Below the pieces are notes generated by a model that saw nothing but the letters and a program-made list of their open reading frames with translations, did no database searches and was not told the DNA's origin. From positions 1,244,001 to 1,308,000 of the forward strand of contig JAPXFQ010000181.1 of NCBI GenBank assembly GCA_028564705.1: a stretch of 64,000 nt of DNA, written 5' to 3'. Made by a program: the position numbers and the translations under genes. The stretch comes from Apricaphanius iberus. Taxonomy: Eukaryota; Chordata; Actinopteri; Cyprinodontiformes; Aphaniidae. Positions 33,765 through 45,787 of this stretch are shown one piece after another (position 1 is the first letter of the stretch; every line of letters starts with the position of its first letter).

Positions 33765-36700
33765 ATGCAAACTGAACCTCTTGTGATTCATGCATGATAC
33801 TGAAAACATTGGCAGGTATTTTTAATGGTGTAGAAAGTAATGCTTGAAGCAGTCAGTGTCAATATTTTTTCATTTAAGTAGACATAAATTCACAAATTGA
33901 AATACAAGATCTTATATTTGATCTTATATTTGATCAATATCAAATATTAATGCTACTTTCTCTATGGGTTCTGGAAGTTTCAGTAAGCTATATTTAAGTA
34001 TTTAAGATCTTTATTAGCTGAATTAAAGGCAGACTAAAACATTCAAATTATCTTAAGCAAGTTATATATAACTTACATATAACCTGCACAAATTGATGGT
34101 TTTCAGCATGTGACATCAGTTGATCAGGTTTTCATCTCAGTTATCTAACTGTGTCACCTGCACTATAAACAGGTATACATGGCTTTCCAATTAACTAGTT
34201 GTTTTGTTCAAACCAGAGGGACAAATTTCCACTAGTATCCATCTCAAAGAGAAAGAAAACCACCGCCACATATAATGTGCTTGGTAAATTAGGCAAGGCA
34301 ATTTTATTTGTGAGGCACACTTTCAACAATTCAAGGTGCTTTGCCCGATTTAAAAAAATTTGAAAATTAAAACGTAGAATCACTAAAAGAAAGCATAAAC
34401 AAACATGTATAAAAGACAATTTATGTCAAATTATGAACATTTTGAAATTAAACATGGTTTATGAGGGCGGGGGCTCTGTTTTTTTTATATTTCCAGTCTA
34501 TCTCTTTTCTCGTGTCTAAAAGTAGAGTAAGCCTAATGTCTAAATAGGACATGCAACTGTTCAGGCCCCTCTGCCAGCCTTGTAATTTCATGAGCACATG
34601 AAGTCACGCATGTACAAATTCTAAATGAATAAAAAAAATACATGTTAGAATTAATTTCTAAAATTCTAATAAGATCTTGCTAATATTATTTCTACTGTTT
34701 ATGTCCAAGTTAGATTCACATTTCATTTGGTAGTTTTACATTGTAACTTGTTAGGTGACAATTACATTGGACTCTATCCATATTCAAGACACATCATCAA
34801 ACTCAATTGTCAGTTAAAATCAGTTATTAAGAAAAATGTATCTTTTTTTTTTTACTTTTACTGAACAGTTTGACAGTCATTCAAATGTTTGCACTGTGAC
34901 ATCTGTGTCAAATGTGTTAATTTATAGTTGATTTATTAATGTTATTAGTGTTAATTTATAGTTTTAATTTTTTTTGCATAATTTGACCAAATTGGCCACC
35001 AATAAAATTGTAAAGAAATAATTTGTTAAATAGATTTTTTTTTTAAATTAACAGTTACATTGAAGGACTGCTTAACATTTAAAAAATATGAAATGTACCA
35101 CAACTGTCAAACTATTTTGCTATACGGTCAGTTTATGCCAGCTATGAAGCTTTTATACCAACTATAAAACCAAAGGTGTTAAATGAAGGATGTCAATACT
35201 AATAATCATATGCTGAAATGCTTTAACACTTACAAAGCTCAAGATGAAGGTAACATCTATCACCATCTCAAAATCAGAAGAAAATGCATAAGTGCATTTA
35301 ATAAAGAGCTAAAGAGAACAATAAAGCCCAAGCAGAAGTAACAATGCCCCCTAAAAATCATGGATTTAAAGCATGTAAAATAACCACAGCAAATTAAGAA
35401 TGACAGGCTATTTTGTCTTTCCTAAAATATGGTCTAATAATGGACATTTAAGTATTAATCTAATAATAATCTAAAGCAGCAAAATTACACAGAAGAGGTT
35501 TACAAATTAAAAATAATGCAACAGTCAAAGTATTTAGCATTTCTGCATGGTAAAACAATAAGTAGAACAGCAAAGAGCAGCTTTGATATTTTTGTATTAA
35601 TATGTATGCAGATTTGTACATCACTACAAGTAATACTCAAATTCATTTTATATCAAAACTGTAACAGATGCAAAGTAACAGCACGTTTCAGTTCTACTGC
35701 ACATAAACCATTCATGTTATAGAACCGATAACCTCTGCTTCTAGAAAATGAAACTCTGGAAGAAGATGTTAGTAAAAGAAGATATTTTTATTATAACTCG
35801 ATGGCCAGCCCAGGGGTGATTCTAGGATCATATATTTAGGGTGCTGAGCACCCAGAGAGCTGTCCGGCCAGGCAAGACATATTTGACTATTTTCTACATT
35901 TTAACACACACACAACAGGAGATACAATGTCAATGGGCATCCAGACACTTAGTTTGTAGCACCTTGGATTGATATCAGCAATACATCTAACATAAGAAAG
36001 TCACTGCTCATAAAAACTGACCGAATCAATCAGAAATGATCTTAAAATAGCTAGGAAGCAAAACTTGGAGAGCTTAGCCCTCTGCCAAGCACCTCAGTAC
36101 AGTTCGATTCCTCCATAACACCTGATCATCCCCACAAATATAGTCACTCGTTCCTTGGTTCATTCATGACATTTCCTGAAAATCGCATCCAACTCCTTCA
36201 AAAACTTTGAGTTATTTTGTTAACAGAAAGTGTTTTTTATTTATTTATTCATTTTATAATATGTTACTCCATAGATTACTGTCTGTTTTCACTTGCCTTT
36301 TATTCCAATTAATTGTATGTGTGTGTGGCCTTAAAATGTAAATTTTCACTCTGTGGGATCAATAGTCTGTTCATTCATTCAGACAGACAGAAAAAGATAA
36401 ACATCACCAAAATAATAACCTCTTTGGCAGATTTATTTGAGTGATAAGAAATATCTGAAACATATGAAAACATTGGAAAAGTTTTTGAAATATTAAGAAA
36501 TTAGTTTATCTTATTTTCTACTTGAGATTGGTGGACTTCTGATGCCTAAACCACAGAAAATGCTGGAAAGAATGCAAAAACGTTTTCTGAATAAAAAACA
36601 AAATATTAATATAGCCTAAAGCATTGTTTTTTGGAATTAACACGAAAATAAAGGAATTAAAAGCTTAGGTTCTGGGAAACAAAGCTTTTGGGGTTTTTTG

Positions 36701-38043
36701 TTTACTAATACAAGCTATTATTTCTGAAATAATGGGGGAAAAAAGGAAATTTTCCATATTTTTGAAAAAATATATTTTTTACTAAATGTATTTCACAAGA
36801 TGTGTTTTTTTATTGGTGATTTACTAATAAAGTGTTTTTACGAGATGATCTATAGTATAACTAAAGCAACCAAACGTACTCACCTTCAGTCCAAGGTGAC
36901 AGACATAACTGAACTGAAAGAAACAGCAACTAAAACATGTCCTCTTTGTTTAGTTAAATTCAGTTTTACTTTGTTTGTAATTTAGATGCTGAGAAATGCT
37001 CATCTCTAAAGTATGTAAAGAGTTTTTCTCTTACGTATAATTTATTTTGTTGATATTGTCGTTAATACAGAAAAACTGATATTTTCTTTTTTATCATTTT
37101 TCAGTATACTTCAGTAGGATGTAACAGCTAACATTAACTAGCTTAACACGATATATTGGCATGTTTTAAGTAATCATTCAGCAGAGATCATCTTTATGCA
37201 ACCGTTCAATGTACAGTTTGTTTAGTAAAAACAGCAAATCTTCTTATTTTATAGCTGCTGGTTTGCTGAACAGTCATCTCTCTGCAACAGACTCCTGCTG
37301 GAGATTCACCAGACACGCCTACGTGTATGATGTGTTTAAAGACAGTTCGGAAAAAATAGTGTTCTGATTTAAGAAAATATTACATTTCAAGCAATAATGT
37401 AATTTTAAACTATGGCTATTTTGTAAAAAAAAATAAAAAAAATAAAAAAAAGCACATAGTAAAAAAAATAAATTCTCCAAAAACTGGCCTAAAATCGCCT
37501 TTGGGCTTGCCAGTGATATAAACCCGTTAAACTGGAAAAACAGCTTATGGCCACATGAGGGCAGTATTACGCTGAGTCATTTTAAAGGAAGCAACGTAAC
37601 AGATGTAGCCTACTTAACATGATACAAACATGAGCCCGCAAAAGCTTTCTAATCATGAAATAGGGGCTGCATTTTTTACAGTTATAGGATCTCAATTAAG
37701 GTCAATTCGCAGCATCAACTGGTCTCAATGCAGTTAAGCTAAAAAAAAAACTTTATCAATATTAATCTTAGAGGGAAATTAAGTTTCAAGCCCCTTCAGA
37801 GAGGAAAATGTTGAAAGAGTTTTAGGTGGAAACATTTTCTAGTCTCTTTGCCAACATTAGCCTGGGATATTGATGGAGGAGGCTGTCGCCAGAAGCAGTG
37901 GGCAAATTACCTCACTGAATTCTTCTCTCAGCTCCCTTGACTACTCTGATTCAGCAGTTTCCTTTCCAGCAGCTGCCAGGGAGGTAGGAGTAAGGAGAAA
38001 AGTAACCATACCCTAATCATACCCATACAGGGAATGCAGTATT
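33765..38043. other. intergenic, no gene recognised
   Basis: AT-rich DNA with no coding signal I can support. It contains a SINE-like fragment at about 34285-34400 and a possible repeat fragment near 35800-35880 (gggtgctgagcaccc). The remainder shows only homopolymer runs. Confidence 0.6.
34285..34400. repeat. interspersed teleost repeat fragment
   Basis: Reads aggcaaggcaattttatttg and later caattcaaggtgctttgccc, a phrase pair common in fish genomes. A related block lies at about 60983-61110. Confidence 0.5.
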
Positions 38044-38045
38044 TA

Positions 38046-39061
38046 CAGTGGGGCAAAAAGTATTTAGTCAGCCACCAGTAATTTTCATCATAGGTACACT
38101 TCAACTGTGAGAGACAGAATTTGAAAAAAGAATCCAGGAATTCACATTGTAGGAATTTTAAAGAATTTATTTGTAAATTATGGTGGAAAATAAGTATTTC
38201 GTCACTTCAAACAAGGAAGATCTCTGGTTCTAACAGACCTGTAACTTCTTCTTTAAGAAGCTCTTCTGTCCTCCACTCGTTACCTGTATTAATGGCACCT
38301 GTTTGAACTTGTTATCTGTATAAAAGACACCTGTCCACAGCCTCAAACAGTCAGACTCAAAACTCCACTATGGCCAATACCAAAGAGCTTTCGAAGGACA
38401 CCAGGAAAATAATTGTAGACCTGCACCTGACTGGGAAGAGTGAATCTACAATAGGCAAGCAGCTTGGTGTGAAAAAATCAACTGTGGGAGCAATTATCAG
38501 AAAATGGAAGACATACACGACCACTGATAATCTCCCTCGATCTGGGTCTTCCAACATGACAATGATCCCAAACACACCGCCCGGGCAACGAAGGAGCTAG
38601 AAGCATTTGAAAGTCCTGGAGTGGCCTATCCAGTCTCCAGACCTCAACCCCATAGAAAATCTGTGGAGGGAGTTGAAAGTCCGTGTTGCTCGGCGACAGC
38701 CCCAAAACATCACTGCTCTCGAGAAGATCTGCATGGAGGAATGGGCCAAAATACCAGCTACTGTGTGTGCAAACCTGGTAAAGACCTATAGTAATCGTTT
38801 GACCGCTGTTATTGCCAACAAAGGTTATATTACAAAGTATTGAGTTGAATTTTTGTTATTGACCAAATACTTATTTTCCACCATAATTTACAAATAAATT
38901 CTTTAAAAATTCTACAATGTGAATTCCTGGATTTTTTTTTTTCACATTCTGTCTCTCACAGTTTAAGTGTACCTATGATGAAAATTACTGACCTCTGTCA
39001 TCATTTTAAGTGAGAGAACTTGCACAATCGGTGGCTGACTAAATACTCTTTTGCCCCACTG
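38046..39061 (+). mobile_element. Tc1-like transposon, internally deleted
   Basis: Ends are CAGTGGGGCAAAAAGTATTT at the left and an inverted match ending TTTTGCCCCACTG at the right, flanked by TA at 38044-38045 and 39062-39063, the standard Tc1/mariner target. Inverted repeats extend inward at least 30 bp on each side and a second matching block lies near 38100-38200 and 38860-38960. At 1,016 bp it is shorter than the usual 1.6 kb of a Tc1-like element. Confidence 0.93.
38370..38843 (+). pseudogene. Tc1-like transposase, deleted and frameshifted
   Basis: The N-terminal part ([20 protein letters not shown], helix-turn-helix [12 protein letters not shown]) is intact to about 38545. It then jumps to sequence encoding the second catalytic Asp region (HDNDPKHT, in another frame) and the C-terminal [15 protein letters not shown] with the catalytic Glu. 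The part with the first catalytic Asp is missing and there is another frame change near 38608. This copy cannot encode active transposase. Confidence 0.92.
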
Positions 39062-39164
39062 TATACCCTGTACAACTAAAATCCATTTGTCTTTATTTTA
39101 GTAAGATATGTGATAGAAAGAGACAAAGTAAGGTATGTTGGGATATGGCAGGCAGGTATTTCCT

Positions 39165-39930
39165 TTAAAGGGACTATATTATGCTATTTTACAGCTTTCA
39201 ACTTCTGGGATAGACATAAATATGATAAAATGTTACCAATGGTGTTATACAGTATTGATTTGTCCTGAAATTTAACTTGTATCCTGTAGTTAATGTTAGA
39301 CCACAAAGTTAAACGGCTTGTTTCTCTATAAACCCTCCTCCTGCAACCCCGCTACGCTCCGCCAGGCTGCAGAGCGTGTGTTCTGATCTGACAAAGCAGA
39401 ATAGCATACCGTAAATGGAGTTATCTAACCAATTTTAACCAACCCACAAGTTTTATGTCCTAACCCTTAGGTCACAGAAGGACAAATATACTTTCTTTTA
39501 AATGCCTAAATCTAAACCTAAAATATTTTAGTTGATTTGAACATATTTTAAACACAAAAGGGAAAAGTTGTTTTTTTTCTTTACTGCTGTGCATGCGCAT
39601 TAGCCGAAAGAATCTCATTCTGATGGGTATGCTGTTTTGTTAGAACACAGGTGTTCTGACTTTCTGTGCTACCTGGTCAGAATGTCATTACGTAGCATGC
39701 ATTGATGGCTATGGCTATCAGTCGGTGGTACCCCTCGGAATGTGCTACCGTCATGTTTACTTCCAGAAAAACAACAACTGTTAGCTTTGATGTTATATAT
39801 AATCATAATGAAAGATTTTTAAAGTGAAGGAATTGAAGTGGCAGTTTAGCATTGATACCTAACATAGCAACAACTTATATGAATAACGTTTCTTTCAAAC
39901 CTAAGAACATGCTACCTGTTTAATATAAAG
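39165..39930. other. intergenic, probable old repeat
   Basis: The start reads aaagggactatattatgcta, a phrase I associate with a fish DNA-transposon family, but I could not find the matching end. Nothing else was recognised. Confidence 0.35.
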
Positions 39931-39934
39931 CGAA

Positions 39935-40412
39935 AACTAGCATACAGATGCACTAAAAACCGTGACCAGAATATTCTTATTTTTAAAATATGTGTGGTTA
40001 GCACACATAAATTAACTTAAAAATATGATCAGAATGTCATATCTTTTAAACGTGGGTACTAAATAGAAATGAACTAAAAACCATGATCAGATTATCCTAC
40101 CTTTTAAAAAAAAAACTGTGGGGAACACATATAAAAAAGCTAAAAAAATATGATCAGAATATCCCACATTTAAAATATAAGTGGGTAGCACATATAAATG
40201 AACTAAAAAAACATAATTAGATTATCCTTCCTTTTATATAAACGTGGGTAGCACATATAAATGAACTGAAAAAACTTTGATCAGACTATCCTACCATTAA
40301 AAAAACGCGGGCAGCACATACATGCTCTGAAAACCATGATCAGAATATCTGACCTCTTAAATAAACGTGGGTAGCACACATAAATCAAATAAAAAAAAAA
40401 AGGATCAGAATA
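39935..40412. repeat. 63-bp minisatellite, about eight units
   Basis: Units contain GATCAGAATATCC, then TTTTAAA, CGTGGGTAGCACATATAAAT and GAACTAAAAA. The GATCAGA-type landmark recurs at about 39964, 40027, 40085, 40152, 40215, 40279, 40338 and 40403, so spacing is 58-67 bp. Units differ by substitutions and small indels. No coding frame. Confidence 0.9.
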
Positions 40413-40414
40413 TC

Positions 40415-40970
40415 CGATCCGGGAAATTCACTTCATCCAGTGCAAAACCAAACAAAAATTTGGGATGCTATCTCAGAGGTAAACTTCTCACTGCAGCTGG
40501 TTTTCTGGCTGATCAGGACATCATGGAGGGGGTGTTTAGTATCACCCAGAATGCCTTTGAATTTCCTCCTCACCTGCCTCTCCACCATAGTTCTTGCAGG
40601 GTCCAGGTCCTGAGCTAGCATAGCCTTTTTGATCAGTTTTTTCAGATGTTTGCAGTCTTTGTCCACAGTGCTACTTACCCAAAAGGTAACAGCAGCAAAC
40701 GTCTGAGGACTGTCTGGTAGAACATCTGTAGCATTTTATTGCTGACACTGAAGGACCTTAGTCATCTAAGGAAGACAAAGTGACCCTGTCCCTTCCTGTA
40801 TGTCTGTGTTTGTTTGTGGTCCACCCCAGTTCCTGGTCCAAAACCACCTCAGCTATCTGTAGGACTCCAGTCTCCACGGATGCAGACTGGCTGTCCTGGT
40901 GATTTAGATCTCTTGATATCCACCACCAGCTCCTTAGACTTTATGGTGTTCAGGAGACAACACAAAACAA
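40415..40970 (-). mobile_element. L2/CR1-like LINE remnant, end of RT ORF
   Basis: On the minus strand the sequence encodes, with breaks, NTIKSKELVVDI, YRKGQGHFVFLR, MLQMFYQTVL and LKKLIKKAMLAQDLDPARTM then GILGDTKHPLHDVL. This order matches the C-terminal end of ORF2 in fish CR1/L2/Rex1-type LINEs. It abuts the minisatellite. Confidence 0.7.
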
Positions 40971-41744
40971 CAACACCGATCTGTACAATATAAAGGTTTT
41001 TAGTCCATCCATGTTCTACCCACATATAAAAAAAATATGTTTTTGTAATTACATAGATACAGCACAGATTAACCCTGCAAGCATTTTTGCAAAAATAAGT
41101 TGTGTGTCAGTCTGTTACATGTAGCGTAGTCACAATGCCCTCACCAAACCACAGAAGTCACTATGGACCTGGAAATAGTTTCTGAGACCGTTACGAACGG
41201 ATAACAAATCTTTAACATCACTGATCTCAGAGAATCTGTAACATTATGGTGACTAAAATAATCTAATAGTCTTATAAAGACATTATAAACATTTCAATGG
41301 AAACACCTCCTACAACAATTGTGGATAATTTATCGCTCAACTCTGTAGGTAAATAGTGTGCTGAACATCACAGTAACTCTTTATATTTAGGTGATAATCT
41401 GGAAGAGCTCAGGCTGTTTCCATCCTTAAGGCTTGAATGACTAACTGGTCATCCCATTTTTTTTTTTTTTACCCTGACCAAGGTTCTGTAGCTGTCAGCA
41501 TGCTAAAAAACAACAATGAATATCATGATATAAAACACATGTCATGTGTTACATGACAATCATGTATTCTTGCTATTAAAGTCTTTATGCTTCAAACATT
41601 ACATCACCCAAGTATTCCATCAGTTTTCTTTGTTTCACTCTGGATTCATGACAACAGTAAGCTATGAAATGCTGACAATCTCAGATGTTTTGCATCGTCA
41701 AAGATAAATACATATTTAAATCATACATCGATATACGAGGTTAT

Positions 41745-41812
41745 ACTTAATGGAGACAGGTGATTCGCTGTGGCGACCCCTGAAGGGGAAAGCCATAAGA
41801 GAAAGAAGGAGA
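41745..41812. repeat. short interspersed repeat end
   Basis: Contains attcgctgtggcgacccctg followed by aaggggaaagcc and a purine-rich stretch, a phrase frequent at the end of a fish repeat family. Family unknown. Confidence 0.4.
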
Positions 41813-42419
41813 TTGATATATTTGGTTTTACCAAAACGCATACCAAAAGCCTCTAACAGCCCAAAGTTTAAGGACGCAACCAAACCTCTTCAGCTGACAT
41901 CTTCATTGGTTGGATTGTTTATATTTATCCATATTTTAAAAACGATGAGATGCAAAACCAGCTTTTTGGTCAGTTAATCTTTCTCACATCTCTGTTACTG
42001 TCCTGTAAACAGCTCCCTGGACACCTGAGCTGAGACCAAAGAAACAAGATTCTGTAATAAAATACACACAAAAAAAACCCCACGAGTTTAAATACATGCA
42101 AAATAAAGCATATGTCCAAAACACTCCATGGTCTGATTTTTAAGTGGATGAACTACTATTAGAGCTGATGAAGTGATATACAGGCCGCTGAGGTATAGAG
42201 GTGGGATTAGGTATAGCTGAGATCCCCAAATAGTTTGTGGCTTTATTAAAGATTAAAATTACACACTTGAAGATAACATACGTGCTCAAAAAATAAGACA
42301 TGCATTTATTAATCATCAATCGATGTGTGTGGACAACAAATAGTACAACATCTATCTCTCTCTCAGTTGAGCAACAGGTGTGTCTTTGATTCACCAGATC
42401 TCCGCTCCTGTTCCAATGA

Positions 42420-42680
42420 CCCACATATGATAGTCAACAATGACCTCTGAAATTTTTCTGTACAAAATATTAACACTGATTTTCTCAGGTGTTCAGATAA
42501 TTTTGTGCAGCAATATAAAAAATTACTTAAAAGTCATGCAATGTGATTTCCTGTATTTAAAAACAATTCTCTCTCACAGTGGAGATGCTCCTACAATGTG
42601 AATTTTAGACCGCTCAAAAATTTCTGAGTGGGAGAACTTAGAAAATCACAGGGTGTTCAAATACTTATGTCCTTCACTGT
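42420..42680. mobile_element. Tc1-like terminal fragment
   Basis: The right side reads caaatacttatgtccttcac and then tgta, the typical inverted end of a Tc1-like family. The left end was not found, so this is a one-ended remnant. No transposase is seen. Confidence 0.5.
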
Positions 42681-42681
42681 A

Positions 42682-43903
42682 TAACTAGATCAAGAAAGAA
42701 AAGAAATGTTAGGAAATCATTAGATTAAATAGTTATTTAGAGGTGCTGAACAACTTGCATCACATCATAACTGTTTCTACCCACCTACCATCACTTGAAA
42801 CCATAGCTTCATGAATGTTCGCCAACAAAATATAAAGATTAATTAATGAAAAATTAATACAAAATAAACCATGATAGTGATTATCTGGTATTGATCTGTA
42901 GATGGCGGATAAACTCTGGAAATCTGTTACTATAAACAGCGAATAAATATTTATCATACCAAGCCAATAAAATGTGATGCACACAGGAAACTTAAAACCT
43001 TTTTTTTTCACTTTGGTGACACCATGTTACGCTACACAGCAAAGCAGACAGCTTATCTGGCTCCTCTATGGGCTCTTTCTACCATGTATTTAAGGTGGTT
43101 TACGAAAAAGGTATTATTACTACTCCAAACTATTGAATAGTTGTATTGTAATCTGTAAAAATGTTAGTGCCTAGATTTGGAACACTGGTAGAGAAAGACT
43201 CCAACTAAATGCAACAAGAGGTTGTTCTACAAATCAGGGCTATTGATTGGGGAGTGGTGGGAGGGTGAGGATTCCAACTTCCTAAGGATTAATTGTAAAA
43301 GCACAAAGGATGCAATTTTTTCCAGTTCACTATTATGCATTATTTTCTGTCGGTCTATCACATACAATCCCAGTAATAACAGGTTGTGGTTATCATGCCA
43401 CATAACCTTCGCTCGGTACTCTACTTTCCGGTTGTTTGTTGCAGGATGAGGAGTGTTCTTTGACTGGGTCACCAACATCACAGGATCCAAAAACCTGGTA
43501 GGCTCCTATAAAATATAATCATGCTATCCTTTCTGTTTAAACACTTAAAATGTCACTTGAGTTCATCCATTCTGAAACCCTTAGCTTCATGAGAGACACT
43601 TGTGAAAAGCGCTTGACTATGAATCTATCTGTTGGTGGGCACTGGCAGACATATTCACAGAACCCTCAGTCTGTGACGACTGCTGATTGGATAGGTTTTG
43701 TAGGTCATCATGTTGACATTTGCCAGTGGCTCAAAGAGAGTTATAAATACAGAAGTTGTTATACTGTGTCCCCCCCCCCCCAAATCAATTGAAATAAAAC
43801 CCAAAATTCTAAAACAAGTGAACTGTGCTATCCACCCAGCAGAAGGAACAAATGCCCACCAGATGTGATCTTTAGGCTGATTTGGTCAAAAGGGAGCAGG
43901 TCA
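42682..43903. other. intergenic, nothing recognised
   Basis: AT-rich DNA with a short C run near 43770. No gene or repeat family was identified. Confidence 0.5.
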
Positions 43904-44240
43904 TACAACCCCAAATCAGTTGTGACAGTATGGAAAATGCGAATACAAAAATACGGTGGGGATTTCTAAATTAACGTTCACTTTTATTTCATTACAGAGA
44001 ATATGAACACAAAATATTTCATGTTTTTTTTTTTTTTTCTGATCAACTTCATTCCATTTGCAAATATTCATCCTTGGCAGTCAGTCAGACCTGCAACACA
44101 TTCCAAAAAAGTTTGCGACAGAAGTAATTTAGGTCTAGATTACAGGTAAATTGGTTAAATAATCAGATTTGAAACAGGTGATGTCAACAGGTGATTTTAA
44201 AAACCAGCAGCCCAGAAAGATCTAGTCATTTAGTAGCAGA

Positions 44241-45170
44241 TTGGCTGAGGATCACCGGTTTATCAACAAATATGTGAGGAAGTTATTGAAATGTTTTTTT
44301 TTAAAAAGTTCCCCAAAGAAAGATAAGAAAATATTTGGATATGTCACCTTCAAAAGTACATCAAGTATTAAAATATTCAAGGAATCTAGAGAAATTTCAT
44401 TGCAGCCTAAACTGTGCCACCATGTACTCCGATCCCTCAGGCGACACTGCCTCAATAATCGTCATTCATCTATGAGCGCTATCACCACAAGGGCTCAGGA
44501 CTACTTTGGCAAACCTTTGTCAAGTTCCATAATACATAGTTATATCCACAAAGGTCAGTGAAAACTGTATATTCCCAAAAGGAAGCCCTATGTTAACAGT
44601 TTCTAGAAGCGCCATCAACTTTTCTTGGCTCTGAGGCATTTGGGATGGACCATCCCAATGAAAATGTGTACTCTGGTCAGATGAATCAGTATTTCAGGTA
44701 TTTTTTGGCAGAAACAGACACCATGTGTTTGGGTCCCAAGAGGAAAAGGATCATCCAGACTGTTACCAACAAGTCCAAAAGCTAGGATCTATCATGGTAT
44801 CGGGTTGTGTCAGTGTCCTTAACAAAGGTAACTTGCACTTCTGTGATGGCACCATTAATGCTGAAAAGTACCAAGACATTTTGGAGCACATACTGCCTTC
44901 AAGAAGACATCTTTTCCAGGGAAACCCGTGCATATTTTAACAAGACAATGCAAAATCACATTGTGTCAACATTACAAAGTCCTGGCTGAGGAGGAAGAGG
45001 GTATGGGTACTTGACTGGCCTCCCTGCAGTCCCAACTTTTCTTTAAAAGAGATGGTGTGGCACATTTTGTAGAGCAAAATGCAACAACAAAGACCCCATA
45101 TTGTTGCCAGCCTTGAAACTTGTCTGTATGAAGAATGGTACAATATTACACCTTAAACACTTCATCAAAT
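44241..45170 (+). pseudogene. Tc1-like transposase pseudogene
   Basis: A first segment (to about 44560) carries the DNA-binding half and includes ITTRAQDYFGKPLSSSIIH. A second has WSDESVF at about 44672, with the first catalytic Asp. A third has GSIMVSGCVSVLNKGNLHFC. After a stop, QDNAKSH holds the second Asp, and LDWPPCSPNFSLKEMVW the Glu. The pieces lie in different frames, so the gene is dead. Confidence 0.85.
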
Positions 45171-45298
45171 CCTGTCCCTAAATGTCTATAAAGTGTTGTA
45201 CAACAGGAATGGCAACATTACAAAGCAGTAAATGTTTTACTGCTCCAATTTATTTGTAATGTGTTGCAAGAACCAAAATAGGAAAATGTGCTTATTTT

Positions 45299-45319
45299 GA
45301 AAAAAAAAAAAAAAAAAAA
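45299..45319. repeat. poly(A) run
   Basis: About 21 consecutive A inside the Tc1-like element, likely an expanded homopolymer and prone to sequencing length error. Confidence 0.85.
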
Positions 45320-45675
45320 TTATGAGCAACGCATGAAAAAAAATTATACGTTTTATTGTTTTCAATGTAGTACAGGTCAAAGATGATTTAAAATGTATTG
45401 TTTTCAGTGTGATTTTAATTTTAACATACCTTGCCAGCTTTCTTTGATTTGGGGTTGTATTTCTTTAAGAAATACTATTTATAACAGAAACAGCAAACAT
45501 GTTTTTAATCATACTTAAGCATATATAGGAAACTTACACTTTTGTTTAAAAAAAGTGGCTAATTAGCTAGTTATTTTATTTGATTTCAAATAAAATAACT
45601 ATTTGCAATGATTTATGACCTTTGATATTGATTTTTAAAAATGTTTAAAACAGTATTTTCTCTTCCCTGTTACAG

Positions 45676-45787
45676 GACGGAAGCTGAGGATGTGAGCCAG
45701 TGGCGGTGTGAGTTCAGGGGTCAGATCAGAGCAGTGAGGCAGTGGCTCAATACTATGGAGAAGATTCTGCCTACTCTGGACCCAAGG
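45676..45787 (+). CDS. isolated spectrin-repeat-like exon of unidentified gene
   Basis: A 112-bp exon between a strong acceptor (ttctcttccctgttacag) and donor gtcagt. Only one frame is open, with one leading base. It reads TEAEDVSQWRCEFRGQIRAV followed by RQWLNTMEKILPTLDPR. The pattern W..EF..QI.AVRQWL..ME..L is that of helix A of a spectrin repeat. The exon would belong to a + strand gene with large introns on both sides. I cannot name it: nesprin, AKAP6 or dystrophin-family proteins are possible, plec is not. No partner exon was found in the window. Confidence 0.6.

Larger units (their letters stand above)
43906..45457 (+). mobile_element. Tc1-like transposon, full length, degenerate
   Basis: A 1,552-bp element with ends CAACCCCAAATCAG and TTTGATTTGGGGTTG, flanked by TA (43904-43905 and 45458-45459). 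The size is normal for Tc1-like elements. The transposase inside is broken by frameshifts and stops. Confidence 0.9.
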
